The position numbers and the translations under genes are program-made. Below the pieces are notes generated by a model. It searched no databases, had not been told where the DNA came from, and saw only the letters and a list, made by a program, of their open reading frames with translations. A stretch of DNA of 64,000 nucleotides, from contig JASDDO010000026.1 in assembly GCA_030015575.1 (NCBI GenBank), forward strand, positions 72,503,433 to 72,567,432, read 5' to 3'. Of this stretch, positions 10,628 to 21,770 are shown in pieces. Origin of the DNA: Agapanthus africanus. Lineage: Eukaryota; Streptophyta; Magnoliopsida; Asparagales; Amaryllidaceae. How positions within the stretch are numbered: the stretch's first letter is position 1; each line of letters begins with the position of its first letter.

Positions 10628-11040
10628 GCTTAGAAGACAGGTTTAGATCTCTATCACCTAAGACTTTTCAATTTTATGAGTCGTAAGGGTCTCATAAAAG
10701 CATTTTCTCCCTACGAGTCAAAAGGATCTCGCAGGTGTATGTTTTCCTTAATAATCGTGAGGATTCCTAAGTGTGTTGCTCCTTTGTGAGTCGTAAGGAT
10801 CTCAAGCATAGATTTTCTCCTCACAAGGTCGAGAGGACTTTGCGAGTGTATTTTATCTCTTTTCACGAGTTTGCGCCCTTTCGGGTTTTCAAAAACTCGT
10901 CGGCAATCCTGTTGTTTTTACTCATAGAGCCCTTTCGGGTTTTCAGCCGTGCCCGTTTTGCTTGTGGACATACCGTATTTTTTTTGCGCCGGTGGGACTT
11001 TAAAAGTAGTCTCGCCGGCAGGACTTAGGAGAGATAGGGG
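10628..11040 (-). repeat. hairpin-module array in the E0 3' region
   Basis: Successive inverted repeats with near-constant spacers. TTTTATGAG (10672-10680) and CTCATAAAA (10691-10699) flank TCGTAAGGGT; CTACGAG (10711-10717) and CTCGCAG (10728-10734) flank TCAAAAGGAT; CAAGGT pairs with ACTTTG around CGAGAGG; ACGAGTTT pairs with AAACTCGT around a CCCTTTCGGG-containing loop. TTTTCTCC linkers separate several modules. Counterparts are in E1 (45215-45640 and 46015-46240) and H (53821-54450). Confidence 0.85.
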
Positions 11041-11149
11041 TCATTTACGCCCGTGGATTGTATACAGTTTTACATGATGTATGATCCAAACCGTAGGGCC
11101 GGTGTGCTAAATTCGTCTGCGACTTGGAGCATTCAAGTATAGTATTTCT

Positions 11150-11201
11150 TGAGATATCGTCCATTGATGGGTGGCATGGGCCTTTATCCTTCGGCACTTA
11201 T
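11150..11201 (-). pseudogene. pol: end of E0 integrase, beyond the solo LTR
   Basis: The minus strand reads SAEG*RPMPPINGRYLKKYYT*, the usual end of Tat-type integrase (a form of MPPINGRFLKRYY). It continues YQLI at 12876-12890 once the solo LTR and one CTTAT copy are removed. One extra stop lies in EG*RP. The pol frame ends here. Confidence 0.85.
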
Positions 11202-11882
11202 TATTGGGGTCGAAAATTGCACCCCGGTTGACCAAGTCAAAGTCAAGGTCAACCCCAAGCCAAGTGGGCCCAAGCCCAGATCAAGCGGGTCCATGCCCAG
11301 GTCGAGTCCGAACATGCAGCGGTCGGCCCCCTCCATGCATAGATGAAATCATGTAATAAATAATTTTTATGTAATTTTTTATGTATGAATGGGCATAAAG
11401 CTAAATTTTTGTAAAGCCCATGGCTTATGTGCAAAAAGAAATGGCACATGAGCCATGGGATAGGCAAAATGCCATTTTGTAAAGCCCAAGGGGCTCTATG
11501 TAAATATGTAAGCCTATATAAGGCAACATGATGAAAATATCTAAGTAACTTTTTCATTCCCCCAAAAAAACTAGGGTTCTTTGTGCCTCCTGCTCCTTCA
11601 TCAAGGTTCTAAACCTTCTTCCCCTTTTTCAATTAAATCAAGAGTTTTACTCTTCATTTTCCAAAACTAAATAGTTTTTTACCACAAAACCTACAAAGGG
11701 GAACTTAGATCTTCCATCAGATCTTAAAAATAAGAGATTTTTAAAATCTCATACATCTTGTTCTTCAAGACCCAGCCAACAGAGGAGGAAGGAGGAGACC
11801 CATCTCCAAAAATCCCATCTTGAGAAGATCCAGAGCCAAAAGGAGAAACAAAGCAGCCCCCTCTGATCATTTCTAAACTTTT

Positions 11883-11940
11883 TTAGGAGTTTAACTCCAC
11901 AAATTGGGAGCACAGCTCCCAGAGCAGGGACCAAAGTCCC
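11883..11940 (+). promoter_or_regulatory. short dyads upstream of the CACGTG array
   Basis: Three adjacent inverted repeats: GGAGTTTAACTCC, GGGAG/CTCCC around CACAG, and GGGAC/GTCCC around CAAA. They sit where other Tat LTRs here have GGAGTTAAACTCC arrays. The arms differ but the symmetry is kept. Confidence 0.65.
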
Positions 11941-11984
11941 CTTTCTTTTTGACGCCCAGCGTTCAACGCCCAGAGCGCTAGCGC

Positions 11985-12343
11985 CCACATGTCGAGCACG
12001 TGGTGCGCCCAGCGCCCACGTGTCGAGCACGTGGTGCGTCCAGCGCCCACGTGTCGAGCACGTGGTGTGCCTAGCGCCTAGAGCGCTTGCGCCCACGTGC
12101 CGAGCACGTGGTGCGCTTAGCGCCCCGTGCGCTAGCGCCCATGTGCCGAGCACGTGGTGCGCTCAGCGCCCAGAGTGCTTGCGCCCACGTGCCGAGCACG
12201 TGGTGCGCCCAGCGCCCAGAGCGTTTGCGCCCACGTGCCGAGCACGTGGTGCGCCCACGTGCCGAGCACGTGGTGCGCCCACGTGCCGAGCACGTGGTAC
12301 GCCCAGCGCCCCGTGCGCTAGCGCCTACGTGCCGAGCACGTGG
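11985..12343 (+). promoter_or_regulatory. CACGTG (G-box) array in the solo LTR
   Basis: Ten occurrences of CGAGCACGTGG, most preceded 5 bp upstream by a second CACGTG, alternate with GCGCCCAGCGCC-type spacers in units of about 24-50 bp. CACGTG is the core G-box bound by plant bZIP and bHLH factors; binding here is inference. The array ends about 100 bp before the TATA-like run. Confidence 0.85.
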
Positions 12344-12442
12344 TGTGCCAAGCGCCCAGAGTGCTAGCGCTAGCGCCCAGCGCCTGCGTGCCATGCACGC
12401 GAGGTGCTGGCCCCCACGCATCCTTTGGATGCCCTTTCCCTT

Positions 12443-12475
12443 TATATATATATATATGTATGTATGTATGTATGT
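12443..12475 (+). promoter_or_regulatory. TATA-like run and TATG microsatellite of the solo LTR
   Basis: CCCTTTATATATATATA then several TATG repeats and a CA run. Position and context fit the LTR core promoter, with U3 to the left and R-U5 to the right. Confidence 0.6.
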
Positions 12476-12875
12476 ATACACACACACATACTCTACAACA
12501 CTATCCCTCTCAAAAAAAATTTGGGCCGGGGCGCTGCCCCGCACCCTGCAAGGGGGCTGCTAGCCCCCTTGACCTCTAGCCTGCTATCCGGGTAGCGGGA
12601 CCCCCGTAAAAACTCTGCGCCCCCCGATACATCCAAGACCCCTTCAAAACACGATAATACACATTGAGTTCACATGACCAGTTTAACTCGTTAATCGGAG
12701 GTTCCCTCGCCCCAAAAGCGAGGGGTAATTAATGGCAGCTTAGTCCGCGGCTGCCAGAGATTCGGATCCCCACAATCAATAAACCCTAGCCTACCCTGGA
12801 CAGGGGGAATCTATAATGCGCCTGATAAGCGTGCGCGTATTCCCATCTCAATGGGGTGACGAAAAACATTCTACA

Positions 12876-13930
12876 CTTATTAGTTGGTAGGATCCTCTAT
12901 CGAACACTTTCTCGATGATGTATGGTCCTTCCTAGTTTGGCTTGAATTTTCCTTTCGCATGTCGATTGGGGATGATCGGACTTTTGAGGACTAACACCAA
13001 TTCGCCTTTCTTGAAAGTGCGGAGATGGGCCATTTTGTCATAGGCCCGTGACATTTGGACTCGGTATAGCTCCAAATTTTGCTACACCGCAAGCCTCTTT
13101 TCTTTGAGGGCGTCAAGCTCTTCGAGCCGAAGGAGGACGTTTTCCTCCTCCGTCAACTCATGTTGGATGGTCATTCTTAGGCTTGGAACTTTGACTTCGA
13201 GCGGGAGGATTGCTTCCACTCCGAAGAGTAGTGAGTATGGAGTGGACTGAGTTGGAGTGCGGTGTGTGGTATGATATGACCACAACGCCTTATGATGTTT
13301 GAGATTCCAGTCTCTCTTGTTGGCTGAAGCATTTTTCCTCAGGAGCTTGCATAGAGTTTTATTGAAGGCTTCGGCTAGCCCATTGGCCCTTGGATTATAG
13401 ATGGAGGAATATCTCCAGTTTATCTTGTGCTGAGTAGCAAACCTTGATATTTTGAAGCTCTTGAAAGAATGCCCGTTGTTAGAAATGATCCTTCTTGGTG
13501 TACCGAAGTGGTATAGAATATTATGTCTGAAGAATGTCAGAATATCTTCTGTTTTGACTTCTTTTAGCGGGACGGCTTCAGCCCATCTGGAAAAGTAGTC
13601 TGTCGCAGCCAATATGAACCGGTGGCCTTTGGATGATAGAGAATCAATTGGGCCAACTATGTCGGTGCCCCAAACTTCGAAAGGCCACGACGCCACCGTA
13701 GGATGCAACGGATTGGGATGCTTGTGAATGAAATCACCGTGAATTTGGCAGAGATGGCATTTCTTTGCATGCTCTTCGCAATCCCTTATCATGATAGGCT
13801 AGTAATATCCAAGACGTTTGATCTGAAGCCGCATTTTGGGGCCGGACTGGTGAGCCCCGCAAACGCCCGAGTGAACTTCATTCATGACTTTTTGGGCTTC
13901 GGCCGATGACAGACATCTAAGCCAGAGTTG
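12876..13930 (-). pseudogene. pol: E0 integrase (zinc-binding and catalytic core)
   Basis: On the minus strand the HHCC zinc module (EVHSGVCGAHQSG then KKCHLCQIH) is followed by the core. The first acidic residue is in WGTDIVGPI. The second motif reads IISNNGHSF where family members have IISDNG, so this catalytic Asp is Asn. The Glu in NGLAEAFNKTL is present. The C-terminal region reads KGELVLVLK, then KFKPN*EGPYIIEKVF, and runs into the solo LTR. In-frame stops include GYY*P (normally Trp), LAV*QNLE and PN*EGP (normally Trp). The protein cannot be functional. It lies in normal Tat order after the archaeal-type RNase H. Confidence 0.92.
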
Positions 13931-14110
13931 GTCATATGATTTGCGGTATAGCGTATTATTTACAAACACGTATCAAAGAGCTCTCTTCTTTATCTGAATC
14001 CTCACAGATTTTCCTTCGGGCAGCTTGTCGTATCGGAGGTACCCTATGAAGCGCTCTCTCCAATCGGGCTCCTATTGAATGATCATAACTTCGTTGGCAG
14101 GATTGCTCTT
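13931..14110 (-). pseudogene. pol: E0 pol linker between RNase H and integrase
   Basis: A stretch between the archaeal-type RNase H and the zinc module. Pieces such as RYDKLPEGKS and LYRKSYDQLWLRCLS match the usual linker style, with stops. No separate function is evident. Confidence 0.55.
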
Positions 14111-14782
14111 TTATTCTGTGCTTTCCTCCTCTCGTAAAGCAACTGGGGGCATAATTTGCCGGCTTCTGACTGTTATCAGAATTTCATCCATACCGGGATC
14201 AGCCATCTCCTTAGCTAAGCGAGCGAGTACGTCAGCTTTTCCATTCAACGCTCTAGGGACTCTCATTAGTTCAATGTGAGTGAACCGTTTCATGAGTTCC
14301 ACAACTCAGCTTCTATATCGAGCTAACCCAGGTTTGTATATCTTATAGTCGCCGCTTACTTGGTTGATGACAAGCTGGGAGTTACCGTAAACCCGTAGCC
14401 GAAAGATTTCCATATCTATGGCGAGCTCCAGACCAGCTATCAGAGCTTTGTACTCAGCCTCGTTGTTTGTGCAAGGCTCGGTGAGAGCAAAAGAACGTCG
14501 TAGGGTTCCCAACGATGGTGTGATGAACACCAATCCTATCCCTGCTTTTATCCGCGGGATGCTTGATTTGCCCGAGCTCCTCATTGATGAGGCTCCATCG
14601 AAGTAGAGCTCCCAACATGGCCCATCTTCCTCGAGGTGCACCACTTGTTCGTCGGGTAACTCGCAATTGAGCGGTGACCCTTCTGGTACGGGATGAGCGG
14701 CAAGGAAGTCTGCAAGAGCTTGCCCTTTTACTGCTTTCTGAGAAGTATAAACTATGTCAAACTCAAGTAGCATGACATCCAT
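14111..14782 (-). pseudogene. pol: E0 archaeal-type RNase H (second RNase H)
   Basis: This module separates Tat-lineage elements from most other gypsy elements. The frame 14306-14782 reads ADFLAAHPVPEGS, then WELYFDGASS (first Asp), KAGIGLVFITP, and NNEAEYKALIAGLELAI (Glu). The third motif is RVYGNSQLVINQ; relatives have GDSQLV, so the catalytic Asp is Asn. The frame breaks at about 14303 and resumes in 14111-14302 (ELMKRFTHIELMRVPRALNGKADVLARLAKE, the typical end, cited only for position). It follows RT with its own RNase H. Confidence 0.9.
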
Positions 14783-16165
14783 CTTTCCATTCTACCGGCT
14801 AGGCTTGCTTTGGTCATTAAGTGTTTGAGCGGGTTGACCTTGGAGATCAGCATAACTCGATGAGCGAGAAGATAGTGCCTCAGCTTCTTCACAGCGAATA
14901 TTAGAGCCAGGCATTGCTTTTCGATCAGGGAATAGTTGTGTTCCGCCCCGACTAAAGTTCGACTGAGGTAGTAGAGGGAATTCTCTTTTCCCTCCTCATT
15001 GTTCTGGGAAAGGAGTGCACCGAGTGACTCATCTAGCGCGGCAGTATAATGAATCAACGATTTATTTAGAATAAGGGCAACAAGCATTAGAGGGTGCAAC
15101 ATGTACTGTTTGATACTTTCGAACGCTTCTTGACATTCGGCATCCCAGATAAAAGGAGCTCCTTTCTTCATGAGCTTTGAGAAGGGCCTACATCTCCCAA
15201 ATAAATTTGAGATAAACCTTTGTATATAAGCAAGCTTGCCTTGAAAAGATCTTAGCTGTGTCAGATTCTTCGGAGGGGGCATCTCCATGATGGCATTTAT
15301 CTTGGATGGGTCAACTTCGATCCCTCGACGTCGGACTATGAAGCCCAGGAATTTTCCCGATGACACGCCAAAAGTGCACTTCAGAAGATACATCTTCAGA
15401 TCATATTCCCTCAGTCTACTAAGAATGGTCCTAAGATCTTGGATGTGATCGGTCTTGGTTTTAGTCTTGATGACCAAATCATCAACATAACATTCGACGA
15501 CTTTATGGATTAGGTCATCAAAGATATTGGTCATTGCCCTTTAATACATAGCATCTGTGTTCTTTAATCCGAATGGCATTGCCTTGTGGCAGTATATCCC
15601 GATCGGGGTTCGAAATGCTGTATGTTTCTAATCCTCGGGCGACATCCTGATTTGATTATATCTAGATTAGCCATCCATAAAAGTGAACAGCTCGTAATTT
15701 GAGGTATCGTCGACCATCATTTCCATGACCGGCAGTGGGAAATCGTCTTTAGGGCATGCCTTATTGAGATCCCTGAAATCGACCTAAACTCGTATTTGCC
15801 CATTCTTCTTTTTCACTGGGACGATGCACGCGATCCAGTCCGCGTATTTGAAGCCGGTATCGATGAGTTTCTTGGTTTCCTCAATGACCTTTTCTTCCAG
15901 TTCCCTTCTCATTCTTCGAGGAGCTTGTTTGACTGGCTTAGTATCAGGAGATATAGCTAGCTTATGCATGACCACTTCAGGGGGAAGGCCAGGCATTTCT
16001 TTGTACGTCCACACGAAGCAGTCGGCGAACTCATGCAGCAATGCGAGTATCTGCTCTTTCATTTCTTCTGACAAGAGTGAGCTGATGTAGGCCGGCTTTG
16101 GATTATAGGGCATTCCCAAATCAATCTCGGTTGGCTTGTCGAAGGTTGCTTGTCCGCCATCTTCG
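14752..16165 (-). pseudogene. pol: E0 reverse transcriptase and first RNase H
   Basis: The order on the minus strand is an N-terminal RT part (FADCFVWTYKEMPGLPPEVV, APRRMRRELEEKV, PVKKKNGQIRV) in 15784-16119, a middle part with several stops (DFRDLNKACPKDDFPLP, MDG*SRYNQIRM, PED*KHTAF, TDAMY*RAM), and an open frame 14752-15534 with YVDDLVIK near 15480-15500. The first RNase H follows (ALDESLGALLSQ, LSRTLVGAEHNYSLIEKQCLALIFAV cited only in part). Several stops replace Gln in the family, fitting C to T changes. The left end is cut by the copia insertion at CTTCG (16161-16165); coding resumes at 36913. Confidence 0.93.
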
Positions 16166-18338
16166 TGTTAGTTATATGTATGCCCTAGAGGCCATTACTG
16201 TACATATGATGTATATTGTAATGGATGCTTAGACATATATAGGGAGGACTTTCTTGCTCGACATGATAGTACGCTATCTGGTTGTACTTTATCTTAACAT
16301 GTACTCTCATTGTCTCAATGTTACATGTTGATAAAGCCCTTAGGATATGTACTCGACTACTGGGACAATGATGAGATCATACTAGTGGGGCCACGGTAGT
16401 CGACGAGTACATCCTATAACTGTTCCTAGTCGAGGGTGTATCGAGACAGGGCATCGATGCACCAGAGTAGACTAGCGTATACGCATCTTGACCCATATGA
16501 TGGGGGATGGATGATCCCATATCCATCGGTGTTTGACATCAAGGATGGTGTACGGGTGCTCAGTGGAGACTGGGTACACTGGACGGACTCGCCGAGAACT
16601 CCCAGATGGTATTATATCTCACGTCAGATGGCAGTTCTCCGGTGACACTGGTACAGAGTAGTCTGTTGACCCGAGATCGTCATAGAGTCTTGTGTGATTC
16701 CCACTGTGCTTTGATTCCCATCATACCACGTCCAAGAGGGCGTGCAAAAAGGTGGCTTTTGGATACAGTCCCGAATCACATGGAGGCAATGAGCGATAGG
16801 AGGGGATTCGTTTCTCCCGGTATAGGGAGTTGATGTTGTGCTGTGTTCTATTGGCTATAACCGGAAATCCCTGGCCAGGGTTGCTGAGATTTACTGGTAA
16901 GTGTTATCAGTAGTTTCTCGAACTGTTATAGACCTCATATCGACACGACTTATCAAGCTACTGGGGTCTGACGTTTACCACCCCTAGGCGAGATATGCGA
17001 CATATCAGACGACGAGACCGGACTGTACGGGAGTGTTACTGTTTGGATTCACAGGAGAATGTACAGGCTTGCTTGTTGATCTTCTGAGCGCTCAATACCT
17101 GGGTAGCTGTTACGTTTAGCTGACCGCTTGCAGCTTGTGGGTGTTTGATATGATCATCACCTACTGCCGGCGTATTGACAATTCTTTAGAGTCCTACACA
17201 GAGGTTTCTTGGCTCAGGAAAAACGGAGTAGGAGCACATATGTGATATGTGCGGGACCGAGGATAATGCGATATGAGATACCGTATTCTATTCTCACGAT
17301 ATTTGATATCAGCCGGGTCATCGGATCAAGTGTTGATTCAATGAATCGGTACGGATAAATATTAGTCGGTTATATGCGATATAGCCGGATTGTCGGATCA
17401 AGTGTTGATTCGATAATTTAATGTATAATAATATATATTATATATTAAAATTACATTAACTAATATTAGCTCACTAAAAGATTCTTTTTCTCACTCGGGT
17501 AATACATTGATATATATGCGATATATGTTAATTGTATTATTTTATTTTGTTACGATAAATATTATATATGTGATATATAATATTGTAACATGATATGATT
17601 ACTAATGCAACATGTTTAGTAGAGATTAAACATGGTTAGGGTTTGATTAGGGTTAAGCTTTTCTAGATATTTCTAGAAGCGTTCTTTTTGTTTTGTGCAA
17701 AGATATTTGTTTAGATATTTTTGCATGATATTTCTTAACCCAACCACACCCCTTAACCCTAGTTCAATCTCTACAAAGGTTACTTGACCATGGTTGCATT
17801 ATTCTTCATATTAATCCTTTCATTATTCATCACAAAAGAAATGGATCACTATTCTTCTTCTTCTTCCTCCTTTTGCAAAGCTTTCTTGCTTTTTATTTGT
17901 GATGAAAAATGAGTGAGAATAAGAAAATAAAAGAGGGCAAAAATCCTACTTCATCATCCTCATCTATCCTTGCCATTTAGATGAGGGTGTTCACTTCATA
18001 TTATGAGTGTTAGTTTGTGTTAACGAAACTTCAAGATAGATCATCTTTGTATCGAAGATCGGAAGGAAGACTGCATCTTTCTCTTCGTGGAACCTCTCGA
18101 GAGTCCGGAACACGATGATCGCAGCGAAGGGACTTCAACACGGAGCTTAAGAACTGAAGGACCGGATCTACAAAGGTTGTAATCCCTCTCACTTAGTGTT
18201 AAACTGTTTAACATGTTAGTTTTCGCCTAAACTCTAGTTTAAAGATCAGGCTTCGGGTTGTTCGGCACGGCTAATTTTTTTAAATCGGGCATGGTTGATG
18301 CCTCGTAGAACCTTGTGGTAGTGCCTAGAAACCCTACA
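16166..18338 (+). repeat. 5' LTR of the inner copia element
   Basis: 2173 bp, TGTTAGTTATATG ... AAACCCTACA. It aligns end to end with 34739-36907 and with the 3' LTR at 1917-4122. The TATA region is probably in the AT-rich 17400-17600 part, but I cannot fix a start site. Confidence 0.95.
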
Positions 18339-18339
18339 G

Positions 18340-18351
18340 TGGTATCAGAGC
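18340..18351 (+). other. primer binding site (initiator tRNA-Met type)
   Basis: TGGTATCAGAGC lies one base after the LTR end. It is the well-known complement of the plant initiator tRNA-Met 3' end used by copia elements. Confidence 0.93.
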
Positions 18352-18535
18352 CAAGCTAGAGCTTTAGGCGAAGTCTAGACGAAGTTTAAAGTCCGATCGA
18401 ACCCGGAAACCCCGGTATAAACCCTTCTCTGGACATTTTCTGAAAATGTGATTTTTTGTGAATTAAAAATACTTAAAAAAATCAGCAGGGAATTCTATGG
18501 ACCTATGTGAAAAACGATCCACTGATACGCTTAAA

Positions 18536-18586
18536 GCGTCGCGGAACCGCGGCAGAACCATGCTTCCTGCGGCGGTTCCGCGGCGC
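18536..18586 (+). other. GC-rich inverted repeat in the copia leader
   Basis: Two 20-nt arms around CGCGGAACCGC and GCGGTTCCGCG match at 18 of 20 positions, with a loop of about 11 nt, some 200 nt after the primer site. Leader hairpins can serve dimerisation or packaging in retroelements; here that is only a possibility. Confidence 0.7.
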
Positions 18587-20609
18587 TAAAGTGCGCTTGA
18601 TGTGTTCTTTTTCCACAGTAATGTCCGTACGGTTTTACTGATTCTTTTGGGATATTTTTTATTATTACACTCAAGTGTTGAGTTTTCTAGGGTTGTATTG
18701 GGGACTCGTTGATTCGATCGGATAATTTAACTTTGTTTAGTTTGTTCCGGATAATTTTAGAAACTGTTAAAAAGTTCGAACGGATATCAATAACTCACTT
18801 TTTCCCCTGTCGGAATTTTTTTCAAAAGTTGGATTTTTTCTCGAGTTTAAGAACATTCTAAGTCGTGCAAGTAACGTGTCACGCCCCGCTTCCCAAAATA
18901 CGGAATACGAGGGGTAGACAAGACCAGCCATGCTCCTACGGTCAAGGAAATGTCCTGCCGTAGTCACACTTCGGCTTCTAGTTTATCATGGTAAACAGTA
19001 AATGATGCACAGGTAATGAGAAATGCAGTAACTGAAAGAAACAATAATATAAACTGACCTGAAGGGGAACAAACGAAAGTAACTCGGTATAGCAAGTCAA
19101 GAAGTCTGTGATGCACGTCTAGTTCTGATCTAAGCTAAATCTTCTCCTCACACTGAGCATGCATACTCAGGTCGTCAGAGCGACACAATAGCAATAATAT
19201 ATATATGAAATCAAGTGACAGTTTTAACAGTGGTAATGAATATGAATAACAGTAAATCAACGACAGCATGAATATGAATGTGCAGTAGTCAATGCAGCGG
19301 AACAGTAAATCAGTATAACGATATGTCACGTATGCCAACACAGTATAAAAATAATATAAATGTCAGTATCCCTATCAGTCTCTAAGTCTCACTGTACAGG
19401 TCACTAAGCTTATCGTCAGTCCAAGTGTGAGAGTCAACCACTCGCGAGTGTCCTCCACCCAAGGGTAGAACCCAAGTGCAAGGGACCACGGGCCCAACAT
19501 GTAACAAGAATATCACGGTGTATATATCACGTACCCTGTAAATCTCCATATAACTCCCTAAATATATAAGCTGGCATGGGACTCCCGAGATTCTGTTGAA
19601 CTCACACTTAAACTACCCCACACCCCGTGGTCTACATCAAACGCTAACCACGACCCTAAATACTAATCGATCCGTGACAAGTCTGCGCGAGAACTGGAGG
19701 CAGGACCTCCATCAAGCACGTCCCGACTAATACCTAAGATAAATGGCAGTGTCGGATGCCTTATCTGTGACATCCGTGCAAGCGCTTCCATAAGTGTCCC
19801 ATACCACTTATAGTCACACGTACACGCATCCCACAGACGTCGACAATGCAATAGAATGAAAGGGACACTGATTGTGCACAAGTACGTATCACTTTCACTT
19901 AATCACGGATACACGAACACTGACGTACTTGCCACAATCATCACTAAAGTCTAACACTGGGTAAATGCACGATGCCACTAGGTTATCAATACGATGATAT
20001 GGGTATGATATGATGCGTGAACAAGTATACAAACGTGATGAGGATGTTATGAAACATCATTCTTTCACTTGCACGATTTATCATGAAACATACGTATATA
20101 ATTTGGCGAAATGATAAACAGGTTGTAATTAGTATGTTCAGTTGTCCATCCATAGAATTTAGTTTCAAGCCAATCGGGTTCCAGGATCAAAAGTTATAAC
20201 CATTTCATTTTAAGCGCTCGCGGCTGGAAATCTGGTTTCAGAATCGGAAATCCGTTTCGCAACGCATTTTGATCCCAGTTGGGATCAGATTTTAGCGACG
20301 CTACAGTCGGATGAATTCTATGGTTTTCAGTAAGGTTTTCAACGCAACAGACGGATCGTCAATCGCATCTGTACGTTAGGAGTTATAATCTGTTTACTAT
20401 TAACATGTCAATTCTGATTCTGTTGGGACTGTTATGCGTCCCGATCTTCTAAATTACAGATTAAATATCAAACAGTAATGAAACGGAATGAAACCAATTG
20501 TGTTGTCTAGATAACAGTTTCATCTATAATAAACAGCAGAGTTCCTCAACCTACGAGTTAAGGAAATCCTATGGTATCCAATACGGAACAGCAAGCACGA
20601 CTGGAGTCG

Positions 20610-20629
20610 CTCTGGACTGCAGTCCAGAG
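20610..20629. other. perfect 20-bp palindrome in the large LTR
   Basis: CTCTGGACTG followed at once by its reverse complement CAGTCCAGAG. The other LTR has the same at 27312-27331. Confidence 0.85.
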
Positions 20630-21242
20630 TCGCCCTCCGATCCGAATATCACCACAGTTTAAATACAGAAATGTCTGGAAACTAGCATAGGGTTAAAGTT
20701 CGTCGAGTTAGCTTCGATTTGAGCCCTCGAACGCACCATTCTAATATGTATATGATTTATGGTGAATTTAACGGTTTTCAGGTACAATAGAATTACAGCT
20801 TTACGGTTAAACTTGGGGGTAGTCGTTTTGGTCATTAGCAGTCATATTATCAAACGAAATTTGCACAAGATAACCATCTCTACCAGGGCCAATATAATAT
20901 ATCCAGTTCCGTCAAATTTGAGAAAGATTTCCTTTGGGAACACACGTCGAACAGGTTAAAGCACATAATTAGTTAAACTTGTACTTTAATAATCTATGCA
21001 TTTAACGATTATAACTTAAGTAACATAGCATGTAAGCAAGTAAAAACTTGCCTGGAGACGTCCCGGGGATGTACGGTGGCTGTGACGTCACGAACGCGCG
21101 ACACACGCGCGGCACGACAACTTGATTCGGCTCGGATTCGTGTCTCGGTAGCGGTGTCTTGGTTACTGGAGGTCGGCTGTTCGAGCTTCGGAGGGGGTGA
21201 GCGCAGCGACGGGTGGCCGAAGCTTGGATAGTGGCCGACAAG

Positions 21243-21429
21243 GGGAGACTCGGGTTGAAACGTGAGGAGAGAGAAAAAGAGTTTAGAGATGTATAAAGAG
21301 AAAGATTGAGAAAGAGAGGGAGAAAGGAATTGAGAGAGAGATGAGAGAGAGATAGTGAGGGAAAGCCAGAGAGGGTTAGAGAGAGGGAGAGGGATAGTGA
21401 GAGAGAGAGACAGAGATCTAGGGAACTGA

Positions 21430-21464
<35 letters not shown>

Positions 21465-21770
21465 GTAGGTAGAGAGAGAGAGAGAGAGAGAGAAATGTAG
21501 GTAGAGAGAGAGAGAGACAGAGTGAGTGAGAGAGAGAGTGAGAGAGAGAAAGACAGAGAGATAGTTAGAAAAAGAGGGGGAGGGCAGAGGGAGAGAGTTA
21601 GGGTGAGAGAGTGAGGGACAGAGAGAACGAGGGAGAGAGAGATTAGGCAGAGAGGGAGAGAGAGAGAACTCAGGGAGAGAGAGAGAGGGAGACAGAGTGA
21701 GAGTGTTAGAGAGAGAGAGAGAGGGTCGGAGAGAGAGACAGTGAGAGAGGGAGAGAGCTGCGTGATGACG
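21243..21770. repeat. GA/CT-rich microsatellite tract (LTR copy 1)
   Basis: About 530 bp almost wholly of GA with GGGA, CAGAG and AAATGTAGGTA interruptions. It is CT-rich in transcript sense. The interruption AAATGTAGGTAGAGAG occurs twice here and once in the other LTR. Confidence 0.9.

Larger units (their letters stand above)
11202..12875 (+). mobile_element. solo LTR of a Tat-type element inside the E0 integrase
   Basis: 1674 bp, flanked by CTTAT (11197-11201 and 12876-12880). It begins TATTGGGGTCG (TG mutated to TA) and ends ACATTCTACA, so it lies in plus orientation, opposite to E0. It shares the Tat LTR layout: terminal TTGGGGTC and TTGACC, the CATGGGATAGGC and AGGCAACATGATG blocks, dyads, CACGTG array, TATA, GC-rich hairpins and the GGTAATTAATGGCAG end block. 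No internal sequence remains. Confidence 0.95.

Noticed and set aside
11749..12563. Arg/Ala-rich frames on both strands
   Set aside because: They arise from the CACGTG array of the solo LTR and are not conserved in related LTRs.
11202..12875. 3' LTR of E0
   Set aside because: It lies in the opposite orientation to E0, interrupts the integrase frame and has its own CTTAT duplication, so it is a separate solo LTR.
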